Source of the DNA: Phytophthora quininea
Taxonomy: Eukaryota; Oomycota; Peronosporomycetes; Peronosporales; Peronosporaceae
NCBI GenBank assembly: GCA_011947345.1
Contig: JAAVTG010000679.1
Coordinates: 62,001-126,000, forward strand
Length of the DNA: 64,000 nt
Reading direction: 5' to 3'
Shown here: positions 54,390-63,801 of the stretch, in pieces
How positions within the stretch are numbered: position 1 is the stretch's first letter
How the letters are laid out: the number at the start of each line of letters is the position of its first letter
Program-made: the position numbers and the translations under genes
The notes under the pieces: model-generated
Told to the model about the DNA's origin: nothing
Database searches by the model: none
What the model saw: only the letters and a program-made list of their open reading frames with translations

Positions 54390-56166
54390 AGGTGTGTCTA
54401 CGGCGATGGCTACGAGTACGGAGATCGGGGCCACGAAGACTTTGGTCGCAGCATCCGCTGTGAGAATCCGGGTCCCATTCTTACTTCTGCTCTTGGCTCG
54501 AGATACGAGCATATTGGCTACGCTATCGCAGATCCACAGCTATGTGACGAGTGGACTGGGCGAGCTGGGACCCATGAAGTAAATGGTAAACGTTTCTCAT
54601 TTGCCGCCGCCCTGGAGTGATTAAAGGCGGTAGAACCGTTCAGCTGCAGGTGAACAATTCCCGCGTGTCGTTGGATACCGCGCCACTGGAAGTCTTGAAG
54701 TACCACGTAGCCGTCGAGTGCTCGTCGGACAAGTCGACGCAGGACTGACGCTTGCCGCCCGCGTTGGTGCGGGACGTCATTAACGCTGCGCTTCGGCAGT
54801 ACGAAGCGGAGTTCGGCGGCATCCTCGTGGTTCACGACGGCATGCCGGCGCTGTACGCTCCTGCGATGTTTCCATGGGACGGCGATGCCAAGACGTTTAT
54901 CCAATATGCAAACGTGTTGGAGCGTCCTTCGTCTGGCCAATGGAATTTACGTGGCAAGCGCTTTATCGAGGGCGCTGCACTCCGCAATTGGGGAGTTATC
55001 GTCAACGCTAGTGTTGCCGAGCGCGCTGTTCAGGTTTTTCTTAGTAGTGTTGTTGGCATGGCTTGTAAGCAGGGGATGAAACTGGAGGACACCCAACCGC
55101 CTATTAATCACCAGGATCATCACGATAGTATTGGGGTGGAGGAACTAATGAAGATGTGTTGTCATGAGCTGGAGAGACGAAGTCTAGGCCCACCACAGCT
55201 GCTCATGGTGATCAAATATGACAAAGATGCCGCCTCGTATGGAACTATTAAGCGCATGTCGGATACTGTGCTTGGCATTCCTAGTCAGTGCATGGTAGCG
55301 GCGAACGTTTATAACCCAAAGCCGTAGTACTTCGCGGGTGTTTGCCTGAAGCTGAACATGAAGTTGGGCGGCAAGAACTCGGTGTTGCGAGATCCGCTGC
55401 CGATTGTTAGCACTGCACCAACGATTATCATCGGCGCCGACGTGGAGCACCCGCGCTCAGGTATATGCTCTGAACCGTCGATTGCTGCGGTTGTTGCCTC
55501 CATGGATCGTTACTCGGCGACGTATGTTGCTCGCGTAGCAGCGCAAAAACTTCCAATGATATCCAGCGCCTGCCACATATGCTTCTCGACCTCTTCTTGG
55601 CGTTCTACAAGCACACGAACCGCAAGCCTGTTATTTACTATCGCAACGGATTGAGTGAGGACGAGTTCTACGACGTTTTGCAAATGGAGATGCGTGCACT
55701 AAAGTAGACTTTCAAGATGATCTCGGGGGCTACAATCCTCCCATCATGTATATCGCTGTGAACAAGAACCACCACCACATACGAGCTTTCCCAGCGAACC
55801 AACGAGATGGAGACTGCAACGGTAACGTGACCCCCGGTACGGTAATTGATATGGACATTGTGGACTCTCATCGCTATGATTTTTCCTGTACGGACACAGC
55901 GCCACGCACGGCACCAGCGTGCCTTGCCTCTACATCGTTCTGCCTGACCAGAATTTGTTGTCAGCAGAGGTCCTTCAGAGACTGACGTATCACTTGGGAT
56001 ACACAGTCTCGGATTGCTCGACGTCGGTGTCGTTTGCCACGCCGACATACTATGCGCATCGAGCCGCGACTCTTTTCCTGACTGAAGATTCGTCTGGCTT
56101 ATTGGACGCAATTTTCGAGCTTACTGACGTGCACGAGAACTCAAGCACAGCATGTTTTTCGTTTAA
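54390..56166 (+). pseudogene. Argonaute pseudogene lacking PAZ
   Basis: It aligns with the Argonaute at 46310 in opposite orientation. Recognisable blocks are an RG-poor relic of the N-terminus (about 54390-54620), the N domain (54770-54890: VRDVINAALRQYEAEFG, HDGMPALYAPA), then directly the MID/PIWI start (QYANVLERPSSGQWNLRGKRF). The linker and whole PAZ domain, about 230 residues in the other gene, are missing. A stop at 55325-55327 and several shifts (near 54735, 55550, 55700, 55890) break PIWI. The catalytic RDG is YYRNG, so the third acidic residue is lost. It ends MFFV-stop at 56166, matching the functional gene. It cannot encode a slicer. Confidence 0.85.
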
Positions 56167-56424
56167 TGTTGACGTCGCGCTTGAACAACGGGGCTCACAG
56201 GAGAAACGTCAACGATGGACCAGAACAAACGAGCACCCAATGATGAAACACAATTCATTCATCCGCTGTAAGCTTTCTCACGGGGTTTCGAGAATATGTG
56301 CTGAAGCAATCAGTATTAAATGCATAGCTTTCCTCACAGCACACCTCAAACGCACCACCGATACTACCACAACGACATTTCCTTAAGCTCCGGAAGGTGT
56401 GTGTGTGTGGGGGCAGCAGTCCTT

Positions 56425-56637
56425 TTAGCATCGTCCGTTAGGACCGCAGTTTGTGATGCAGCACTTCTCGAACGAAAGTCCAGGGGCATCAGGTCTCCTG
56501 CAGCAACGGCTCACTCTCATGTTCCTTGATTCGAGTCTGGGTCCGCAGATGTTCTCGGGACAGGAAGCTATCGGTACAGCTTCACCAGTGGCAGCAACGA
56601 GGACGACGAAGAAAACCTGGAGATTCTTGATGTTCAT
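56425..56637 (-). CDS. SCR secreted cysteine-rich protein (PcF-like), intact
   Basis: The ATG at 56637 opens a 70-aa protein with a signal peptide (MNIKNLQVFFVVLVAAT...) and a mature part with eight cysteines in the SCR pattern, including CC pairs separated by about 12 residues. It is the closest relative in the window of the frameshifted copy at 57346. It is expected to be secreted; activity unknown. Confidence 0.82.
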   Translation of the reverse strand: MNIKNLQVFFVVLVAATGEAVPIASCPENICGPRLESRNMRVSRCCRRPDAPGLSFEKCCITNCGPNGRC

Positions 56638-57345
56638 GCTTGGATGCTTCGTGTAAACTTGGCCCTTGGTGGAGTGCGCTTGGGTTTGCAAATAGCTGAG
56701 TGTCGACAGCGGCCAGCCCTGCAACCCGATTGAAGACGAAATGATGATGCGACATTGGATACTTCATCGATTGCGAGATCTGCTGTCGGATGTGAAGGTG
56801 CAGCCTCATCAATCTGCTACTACACTGCACATGGAAATATCGTCCGATTGGCAGTTGCAGTGTTGTTGGTGTCTACTGGGTGGCTGGCTGGAATATGGCC
56901 TTCGTGTCCTGGAGTCGATCGAAAACTCCTTTATCGTTGGTCGCAGTCTGTGCAAGTGCAAAATTTATAGTGTCATTGCTGAACCCAATTTATTGCGCAG
57001 CACTTGCTGAATGCCCGCCGCAATGATGCAGCAATCGATTTTTTTCAATGGTCCATCGCTGTGCAGGCCTGCCTCGCATTAACGTAGCACGGGGCACCAA
57101 AGCTGATCAAACAGGTCTTAAAACTCGATTTGGTATGAGGTTGTTAGTCTTGGTGGAGTGGCGGGGAAAGCACAGTGCCAGCACCAATAGTCAAATTGAC
57201 GGAGATGAGGAAGAAAATATTCCAGGCTTTATTGATGTGGCGATTGCAGACAAATACCGGCGATTGAGAGTAAGAAAGACAATCCGCCTTCCTCCCATTT
57301 AAGTGTACAGTGCTTGACGGGCACTACTTCGAACAAGAACAGCTC
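56638..57345. other. Intergenic region between two SCR genes
   Basis: About 0.7 kb without a recognisable gene. Open frames at 56741-57010 and 57048-57302 lack domains and are not repeated elsewhere in the window. Confidence 0.4.
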
Positions 57346-57563
57346 CTAGCGACACTGGCTGTTGGGGCCGCAATTCTGGATGCAGCACTGCTCGAAGGGG
57401 GTCCCAGAGGTGCGACAGCATTTACTGACCCGGAGGTTCTTTTCGTCATAGTACCGTCCGCAGGCGCTCTCGGGGCACGTCATCACAGCTTCATCGGTTG
57501 CAACAATGACGGCGACCGTGGCAGCGAGGACGACAATGAAAACTTGGACCTCTTGAGATTCAT
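57346..57563 (-). pseudogene. SCR copy with one-base break in the signal peptide
   Basis: The mature part keeps eight cysteines (CPESACG..., SKCC..., EQCC..., CG...QC). The ATG at 57563 is followed after four codons by a one-base deletion (about 57550) relative to the copy at 56425, so the signal peptide and mature part are in different frames. The only upstream in-frame start codon is TTG. An initiator-like motif (minus strand TCATTCAGCTTTTGCAAC, 57597-57615) remains, so the break may be recent or a consensus error. Confidence 0.72.
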
Positions 57564-57768
57564 TCTTGATGAAGACTTGGCCTGTGATGGAGTGCTGTTG
57601 CAAAAGCTGAATGACCAAGGCGGTGGGGGAGAGGAGGGGGTCTCAGGTCAAAAGTGATTATGGGGCATAACATCCCGAGAACTGGGAATTCATTCATTCG
57701 CTGTTGAGCTCTGTGACTCACACGCCTTGTGGTGATCCTTGAAGGACTTGTGCTGCAAGTTGCTGTCA

Positions 57769-57971
57769 TTACTTGTATTTGCACGGTCCGGCACCGCCGC
57801 AACTAGTGGAGCAGCAGACGCCGAACGAACCTCCGATGGCGGCGCAGCAGTTGCTGATCCACACGTTAGAATCCGAAGTCGGGTTTCCGCAGCTCACGTC
57901 AGTGCAGAGCGGTCCCGCATCGGCGAGGGCGACAGCAGCGACGACGGTGATGATAAAACTTTGGCGTTCAT
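57769..57971 (-). pseudogene. SCR inverted copy of the gene at 51201, frameshifted
   Basis: The mature domain is identical in sequence to that encoded at 51201-51410. The ATG at 57971 is present, but indels in the signal peptide (about 57925-57955) leave the ATG out of frame with the cysteine domain. Flanks on both sides match the left copy, including the initiator-like element. Confidence 0.82.
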
Positions 57972-58229
57972 TTCTCGGGGGTGAAGATTGTGCTGGTGGG
58001 GTGGTTCTGGTGTAGAGAATGAAGAATGATCGAGGCGGGGTTGTTTAGGTGCCCTGGTGTTCGAGCACTATTATACAGAATCATTCGTGCTTATATGGTA
58101 CTAGTAAACGACAAAGCAATCCCGCTGTGTTTGATTGCCAGCGGTTGACGATACCTGTATTATCGTCAACATCCAAGCCGCGTAAGCATGGATCGCATAT
58201 GTCGATGGGTCGACAGTTTTTCCAGCTGT

Positions 58230-58330
58230 TGAGCTGTGTGGCAAAAGAGAATGGATGGTCCGTCGATGCCGGAACTGTCTTTGCAGCACTCGTCGAAAGG
58301 CAGTCCGACGCTGCTATAATAAAGCAGTCG
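58230..58330 (-). pseudogene. SCR C-terminal fragment
   Basis: On the minus strand, FDECCKDS followed by GIDGP matches the plus-strand piece at 50685-50745. No signal peptide or start can be found. It is a relic shared by both arms. Confidence 0.5.
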
Positions 58331-58350
58331 CTGATTCATATAATGTTTGG

Positions 58351-59641
58351 TTAAGCATATTGCTTCTGCCTTCTGATGATATCACGGTTCACGAGAGCGG
58401 TGGAAATCCACAGAGGAGGATTTTGATTGTCGTGGTCAGAATGACAAATTATACTATGTACACTGGGATCGGAAGCATGTCACGCCGAGACTTTATTTCA
58501 TTCCCTTTGCAAGCGAGTCTATGCGAGATCCACGTTGGATCGGTAGAGTGCTGTAGCAGCAGGAAGTGACCAACGTGTTTCGTTCCGAGTAAGCCGGGCT
58601 GCAGCTCGCTTTTTGACGAAGATTTGTTTTTGCGGTGACAGTGAAAACAAACACCAGAAGAAAGTCTCGACAATGAGGGTAGACTTTTAATCAGACCACC
58701 GAGGGGTCTGGTCTCGGATCGAGTCCCGCTGTCTTTCATCCGGAAAACGAAGACCAGCCCACGAGTTTGTTTGCTCTGAGCACTTCAATGAAGTTTGCGG
58801 CACGTCCTCAATACAAAACTTGCATCCCGATGAATGTCCTTTGAAGAATATGCTGGATAGAGAACCAAACGCGTTTAAGATACGTATGAGCCAAGATATG
58901 TAGTTGGAGCGGTTCTGGAGATCACCATGCCCTGGATTTGAATCCGATGCGGCAATTCCGTCGTCCCATGCAAGGTGTGGTGCATTTTGCTTCAGGTGAT
59001 GCACTTGCACGGCCGAAATCGCGGTGTTCTGCTTACTTTGTTGCCGATGTGACCCGATCCGAGACCAGACCCTCGGCAACTCGATAAAAAATCTTCCACA
59101 ATGAGCGACTCCGAACAAAACAGCGCAACAATGATCTCGAGCAAGAAACTCAGTTTTCATTCTTCCACGTGCTAGCTCTCGATGGCTTGGGGTTCTTCAT
59201 TCTCGCAGTAAATTGTTAGTTAGTACACCGAGTCTGAATGTTCACTGAAAGCGGGTGGCTTGGTTAGTTCGCTGTGTATTTCAAATTGAAATTTGACGCA
59301 TTTCAGTCCACGGCTGAATACTATCTTCGACCTGCACTGACATCCTGCCGTGATCGGCAATGCTTGAACATTTTTGGTGAAGTTGCGCTTGGAATGGTGC
59401 AGGCTTCTTTGGGTACGAGGAAAAAGCAAACACAAACTGGAAGTGGTTGAAAACGGATTGCTCTGCCAGCCTGAAACACCCTGGTGGGGTTGTATTTAAG
59501 TCAAATCGCTACAAGCGGATAATACCTGCAATTCCGCCCGGGTTTGTCGAAAGCAGTGGAAATACTCAAACAAATGCCAGCTTGGAGGATCCTGATAGTC
59601 ATCGTTGGAAGGGAAGGACGGACTGTACTACAAACCGTCAA
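58351..59641. other. Intergenic region with right outer arm of the second inverted duplication
   Basis: 58640-59641 mirrors 45030-46021. The frame 59160-58687 on the minus strand (157 aa) is mostly the interior of the short inverted-repeat element and has no known domain. 58351-58639 holds nothing I recognise; in the left arm the corresponding gap is 4.6 kb and contains the Argonaute gene. Confidence 0.45.
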
Positions 59642-59862
59642 TTAATACGAGCACGGGTCTCCACGGTCACAACTATCTAGGCAACATTTGCTGAACGCTT
59701 TGAACCCTCCGGGCCCTTCCGCCGCGACAGCACAGCAAGAGCTGACCGCCGAATTCGTTTTCGTATTTGCCGGACCGCAGCTCTCCTCGGGACAGGCCGT
59801 TCTCGCAGTAGCGCAGGCAGTGACAACAACGCCGACGAGGATGGCCAGGCAAGTGTTGAGGT
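58640..59862. repeat. Second inverted duplication, right outer arm
   Basis: Reverse complement of 44822-46021, including the SCR gene at 59642 and the inverted-repeat element. Confidence 0.88.
58690..59083. mobile_element. Short inverted-repeat (MITE-like) element, right copy
   Basis: Terminal repeats at about 58690-58728 and 59050-59083 share TCTGGTCTCGGATCG. Same element as 45569-45969. Confidence 0.45.
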
Positions 59863-59866
59863 TCAT
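59642..59866 (-). CDS. SCR secreted cysteine-rich protein (PcF-like), intact
   Basis: The 74-aa product has a signal peptide (MNLNTCLAILVGVVVTACA...) and eight cysteines in the mature part with the usual CC...CC core. Upstream lie an initiator-like element (59910-59927) and a block shared with other SCR genes (59955-60000). A start-less inverted copy is at 44823. Confidence 0.84.
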   Translation of the reverse strand: MNLNTCLAILVGVVVTACATARTACPEESCGPANTKTNSAVSSCCAVAAEGPGGFKAFSKCCLDSCDRGDPCSY

Positions 59867-59909
59867 ATTACTTGGCGGTGCTTGGGAGCTAGGGAGCGTG
59901 GCTTGGCTT

Positions 59910-60000
59910 GAGCAAAACGCAGTGTGACGGGATGGCGGGCTATCCCACCGTGCTACACAATCACACGGTGATCATGTGGCAAATGGTTGAGACGGGCGGC
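59910..60000 (-). promoter_or_regulatory. SCR promoter: initiator-like motif and shared upstream block
   Basis: On the minus strand the initiator-like CACTGCGTTTTGC lies about 50 bp upstream of the ATG at 59866. A block around 59955-60000 (plus strand AATCACACGGTGATCATGTG then GAGACGGGCGGC) recurs upstream of the SCR copies at 60125, 60700 and 61414. Confidence 0.55.
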
Positions 60001-60124
60001 TGAGGACTGGTTGGTGTTTGCAGTTGCGCAGATCAAATCTGTTTTCAGCATGCAACATAAAGATGAAATTCATTCACTTGCCAGCTTCGACGTCATGGAG
60101 CTTCCCTGCACTACAGCACCTCGA

Positions 60125-60338
60125 CTAAAACGCGCATTCTCCGCGACCGCTACAACTTTTCGTGCAGCACGCGCCGAACGAACTTACCGCCGACTCGGGC
60201 ATTGATTTCACAGCAATTGCTGATCGTCAAGCTCCTTTCCGAGGCAGGATCATCGCAGTTCGGACAGGTCGCTCGCGCGTTTGCACCGGTCGCAACAGCG
60301 GCGCCGATGAAGAAAACCAGAAACGCCTTGAGGTTCAT
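60125..60338 (-). pseudogene. SCR copy with frame break before the last cysteines
   Basis: ATG 60338 gives a signal peptide (MNLKAFLVFFIGAAVATG...) and the first half of the cysteine domain. A one-base shift near 60165 moves the CC...C...C part into another frame; the reading frame as given ends early at 60150. Without the shift the stop would be 60125-60127. Upstream blocks at 60396-60412 and 60448-60486 are the shared SCR promoter motifs. Confidence 0.72.
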
Positions 60339-60699
60339 CTTCTTGTCAATTGTCCTGGTGAAACTTGGGGAGTTGGCGGTGTGTTTGTTGTTGGGGCTGC
60401 AAAAGACAGAGTGGGGGCGTCCGAGTTTCCTGGTCAGGTGACTGCGGAATCATAACGTGATTACATGGCAGAAGGTGAGACGGATCGCAGTGGTGACACA
60501 TCTTGCGATTTTGCGGTCTGCATGGTTTTCATCCGTTCAAATCGAAAGTCGTTGAATTTACGACAGCAAAAATGTTTGGGATTGAAAACAGTACCGACTT
60601 TCTCGGTCTGGGTTGGCAGTTGCTCAAACGCTGCTTCCGAGGAAATGTAGTCGCGTCGTTGCTGCAGCGCAAGTAAAAGCAGCGGCAACGACGAGAGTG

Positions 60700-60871
60700 A
60701 CAAGGAGTCTTTTGGGTCTTGGTGGCGTGCTGTGGTGAGCGTCGCGGAGAGCAGAATGGCATCTCGAAATTGAGACATATCGTTCGTTCGACTCGGGGCA
60801 CGTCTGAACCGCCGCAGCGCAGGCTGCAACAGCGACCCCGCGAGGACAACGAGGCAAATCTTACGGTTCGT
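60700..60871 (-). pseudogene. SCR pseudogene with mutated start codon
   Basis: The position of the usual ATG holds ACG (60871-60869). The signal peptide is broken by a shift near 60838, and only the first cysteines (QTCPESNERYVSISRC) are recognisable. The shared upstream block is present at about 60973-61015, so the whole unit was once a normal SCR gene. Confidence 0.62.
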
Positions 60872-61018
60872 GTTATTTGTTAAGGTTTGGGAGCTGGTGG
60901 AGTGTGGCTTGACAATTGCAGAAAGATAAAATGACAAGATAAGATGGAAGATATCGTGGCACGAGGGCTACAGGATCACACAACGATCATGTGGACGGAG
61001 ACAAAATTTGTTGTCAAC

Positions 61019-61118
61019 TGCGGCCGTGCTTCTGGACCAACACTTCTACCAGTCTCGTAGCTGCGTACACACGACAAGAAACGACGGCACCGACTAGGGC
61101 GATCAGACTAGTCTTCAT
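61019..61118 (-). pseudogene. SCR-like signal peptide relic
   Basis: ATG 61118 opens MKTSLIALVGAVVSCRVYAA and stops without a cysteine domain. The hydrophobic start is like other SCR signal peptides; identity is a guess. Confidence 0.35.
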
Positions 61119-61413
61119 CTCGATTTTTTGTGTGAACCGTACTTGTAACGTATGGAAATGCTTATGACAGTTGTGCCACTCGAGATCAATCTCAGTAGTG
61201 GCAGCGGCGGTGGCGACGAGAAGGCCGAAACCGGTCTTAAAGTTGATGGTCGACTTGAAAAGTTTTATGGGGTATTGCTAGTGCTCCGAAAAGCAGTGTG
61301 GCGAGGTCCCAGACTGCAGAATGGACTTTGTAATTATTGATTGGAATTAAGGAACCCAATTATCTCTCTGGTACTTCTCCCTCCACCGGCAGTAGACCTT
61401 CAGCAGTCGTTGA

Positions 61414-61616
61414 TTAGCGCGAACACTCGCCACCGTAATGACAAGCGTCATTGCAACAGTCGCTGAACGACATGCCACTTCCGGGAATGACGCAGCAAGA
61501 GCTGATCGCCGACAGTTTTCTGCGGTAACAGGACCGCATTTGGGGCACAGCTGTGCTGCAGCAGTGCAGGCAGCAGCGGCACTGACGAGGACGAACAGGA
61601 CCGTCTTGAGGTGCAT
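61414..61616 (-). pseudogene. SCR copy with frame break in the mature part
   Basis: ATG 61616 gives MHLKTVLFVLVSAAAACTAAA and the first two cysteines (LCPKCGP). A one-base shift near 61520-61525 separates them from the second half (SSCC...DCCNDACHYGGEC), which ends at 61414-61416. Promoter motifs are well preserved at 61652-61667 and 61701-61745. Confidence 0.75.
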
Positions 61617-61651
61617 TTCCTTGCTGTGAACCTTTGGTGGATTGGTGGTAG

Positions 61652-61745
61652 CAAAATGCAGAATGGCAAGAGCTAGAGGACGTCGAAGTTTTCATACTAC
61701 ATAATCACAACAGGTTGACGCGGCAAATGGTGGAGACGGGCGGCC
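61652..61745 (-). promoter_or_regulatory. SCR promoter: initiator-like motif and shared upstream block
   Basis: On the minus strand CCATTCTGCATTTTGC (61652-61667) matches the oomycete initiator well. The upstream block at 61701-61745 ends GGTGGAGACGGGCGGCC on the plus strand and is nearly the same as at 59955-60000. Confidence 0.6.
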
Positions 61746-62408
61746 ATGAAGCCCGTAGCTTTGTCATCCCAGTTTGAGCAAATCCATCGAAGGAGAAGAA
61801 TATTGACTGCTTGTTGTCGAAGCCGTGTATGTGTGCTTTCACTTCTATCTGGGAAGAATACCAGTCGAGCATTTTTTTCTTCTTGTTGCTGGCCTCGGAA
61901 TTGTCGTGTGCTGTGCTTGGCGTAATGCAAACGCAGAATAAGATGCCGAGGCTTCCATATGTAGAGGAAGGAAACCATACATGGCTGAGGTGAAGCACAG
62001 CGGTGGAGATTTCTCCATCGTTGACAACTTGGTTGTATGCAACTGGTAAAGAGGATAGCGTCGGTGGGAAACGATTACTCGTCACAGTAACCTGCTTTCC
62101 AGCATTAACCACGACCCAAGTACGCTTGGTTTGTCGAATTCGAGGCGCATGGAGAGTGGCTGGCTTGACGTGAACTACGCTGACTGGCTTTACTTTTGCC
62201 AGCTACGGCTTCTTGTCCGAGACGAGTGTTCGAGGCAAAATTGTCTCTAACACTTGAATGTACGCATCTGATAACATGGAAGCAACAACATCAACTTCGT
62301 AAGTACCTCACGATTGGTGTCGACGAAACTCGATATGTTATTCCATTCCCCTGGGAGTACTCAACTGAGCTTTCGGGCTTAATTGCTGGCGCGGAGGGCA
62401 GCAATCCC
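61746..62408. other. Intergenic region between SCR genes
   Basis: A minus-strand open frame (62112-61705, 135 aa) has no ATG at its start and no domain I recognise. It may be a relic of a transposon or a host gene. Nothing else is supported. Confidence 0.35.
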
Positions 62409-62639
62409 TTAGCAAGTCGACAATAAGTCCTTGCCGCAAGCATTTTTGCAGCACTGCACGAATTTCCATTCGGGAACCTCACCAGTAAAAACCCCGGTGT
62501 TGCAGCATTCGCTAATACGCGCTTTGTCTTCGTTGGAAATATCGCTCCCACAGACTGAAATGGGGCACGATCGCGCAGCTTCGTTAGTTGCAGCAACTGC
62601 GGCGGCGACGAAAAGGACGAGGCACGTCTTGAAGTTCAT
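62409..62639 (-). CDS. SCR secreted cysteine-rich protein (PcF-like), intact
   Basis: ATG 62639 (MNFKTCLVLFVAAAVAATN) is the family start; an in-frame ATG 14 codons upstream precedes the signal peptide and is unlikely. The 76-aa product has eight cysteines in the SCR pattern. An initiator-like motif (minus strand CCATTCTGCTTTTTGC) lies at about 62686-62701. Confidence 0.85.
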   Translation of the reverse strand: MNFKTCLVLFVAAAVAATNEAARSCPISVCGSDISNEDKARISECCNTGVFTGEVPEWKFVQCCKNACGKDLLSTC

Positions 62640-62683
62640 TGTCTTGGTGGATGAAGCTTGGATCTTGAGGGAGTGTTGCAAGT

Positions 62684-62702
62684 GTGCAAAAAGCAGAATG
62701 GC
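62684..62702 (-). promoter_or_regulatory. Initiator-like element of an SCR gene
   Basis: Minus-strand TTGCCATTCTGCTTTTTGC, nearly the same as at 61652-61667 and 63424-63438, about 45-60 bp before the ATG at 62639. Confidence 0.55.
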
Positions 62703-63801
62703 AAAAGTGGCAGGTATCCAGGGTTTCTTCGCTTGCGGGCTGCAGAATCACGAATGGTTATGGGGCAGCGGTTAACTTGAGATGGAACGCAATTGCGGAC
62801 ACCTCTCCCACTTGGAGTCCAAGATCCATGTTGGGATGTGTGCCGTGCTATTGAAGTGGCCGAGAATCGTTAGGGAAGTACGCTCAGCGCATGACGGGGC
62901 TCGTAGGTTTTACCTGGTACTATGTCTTGGACGGATCGGCTCCTGTAGAACGTGATTGTATTCAATAGTTTTGTGTCGACTGTGGAGCGAAGTTGTGACG
63001 ATTTCGGCAAACTCAAATGGCACTAAACCGTCAGCATCAAGAAACTCGAAAGGCAAGTATCTCCTGGTTGTTCTGGCCCATTTTCGCTGGAATACAACGA
63101 GCACACGAAATCACGACCACGACAACCTGGCACGCTACAGAATCGCGCACGGACGATGTGGCAAATGGATCTGTGAGCTCTTTCGTTGTAATCACAACTG
63201 CCACTTCCAGTGTTGACGCACTCCCGCTCAATCCGATCTACGGTGGTCAAAGTTTTCATACTCTTTACACAGCGTCGTTGAGTTCATCAACTTCGCGCGG
63301 CATCATAAGCATAATTAGCGGCATCGAAGGCAGCGACGAGAACAACATACAAAGTTTTGTGGTTCATTTTATTTGAGAATTACTTTGGAATTTGCAGATG
63401 GAGTGTTGTGGGCGTCACAAACAAGAAAAGCAGAATGGGAGTGTATGCGGGAAGGCCAAATGTAAGGGGTTCCAGGTAACTTTCTGTCGAGAGCAGAATA
63501 AGAAATTGTTAGTAGTGTTAAAGCCGCCCAAACCCACGTTAGGTAGAGCTTGTCTAGCGAATGAAGGAGACTGCGACAACCGATTCGGCCTTGCATTTTG
63601 GAAGGGGCTAATCCGATCGGCTCCTACTTCGACTTGTGTGGAGTAACTGCTGACGCTGGTCCAAGTGGCAGCTGCTCCATGGCTTCGGCAACACAAACAA
63701 CACTCAATAATCGGAATCAAGGAACTTGAAATTCGTTTATCCAGTGCTCAACTCAAGGGCCCGGTGCTCCGGTCGCTGGTAGTAGCCGTCAATTGCTACT
63801 G
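62703..63801. other. Intergenic region with an SCR relic
   Basis: A decayed SCR unit lies at about 63200-63367 (minus): ATG 63367 starts MNHKTLYVVLVAAFDAAN and stops early, with scattered cysteines downstream. Its initiator-like motif survives at 63424-63438. The rest holds no supported gene. Confidence 0.4.

Larger units (their letters stand above)
57725..58350. repeat. Second inverted duplication, right inner arm
   Basis: Reverse complement of 50640-51470. It holds the inverted copy of the SCR gene at 51201 and a fragment of another SCR C-terminus (58240-58300). Confidence 0.85.
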
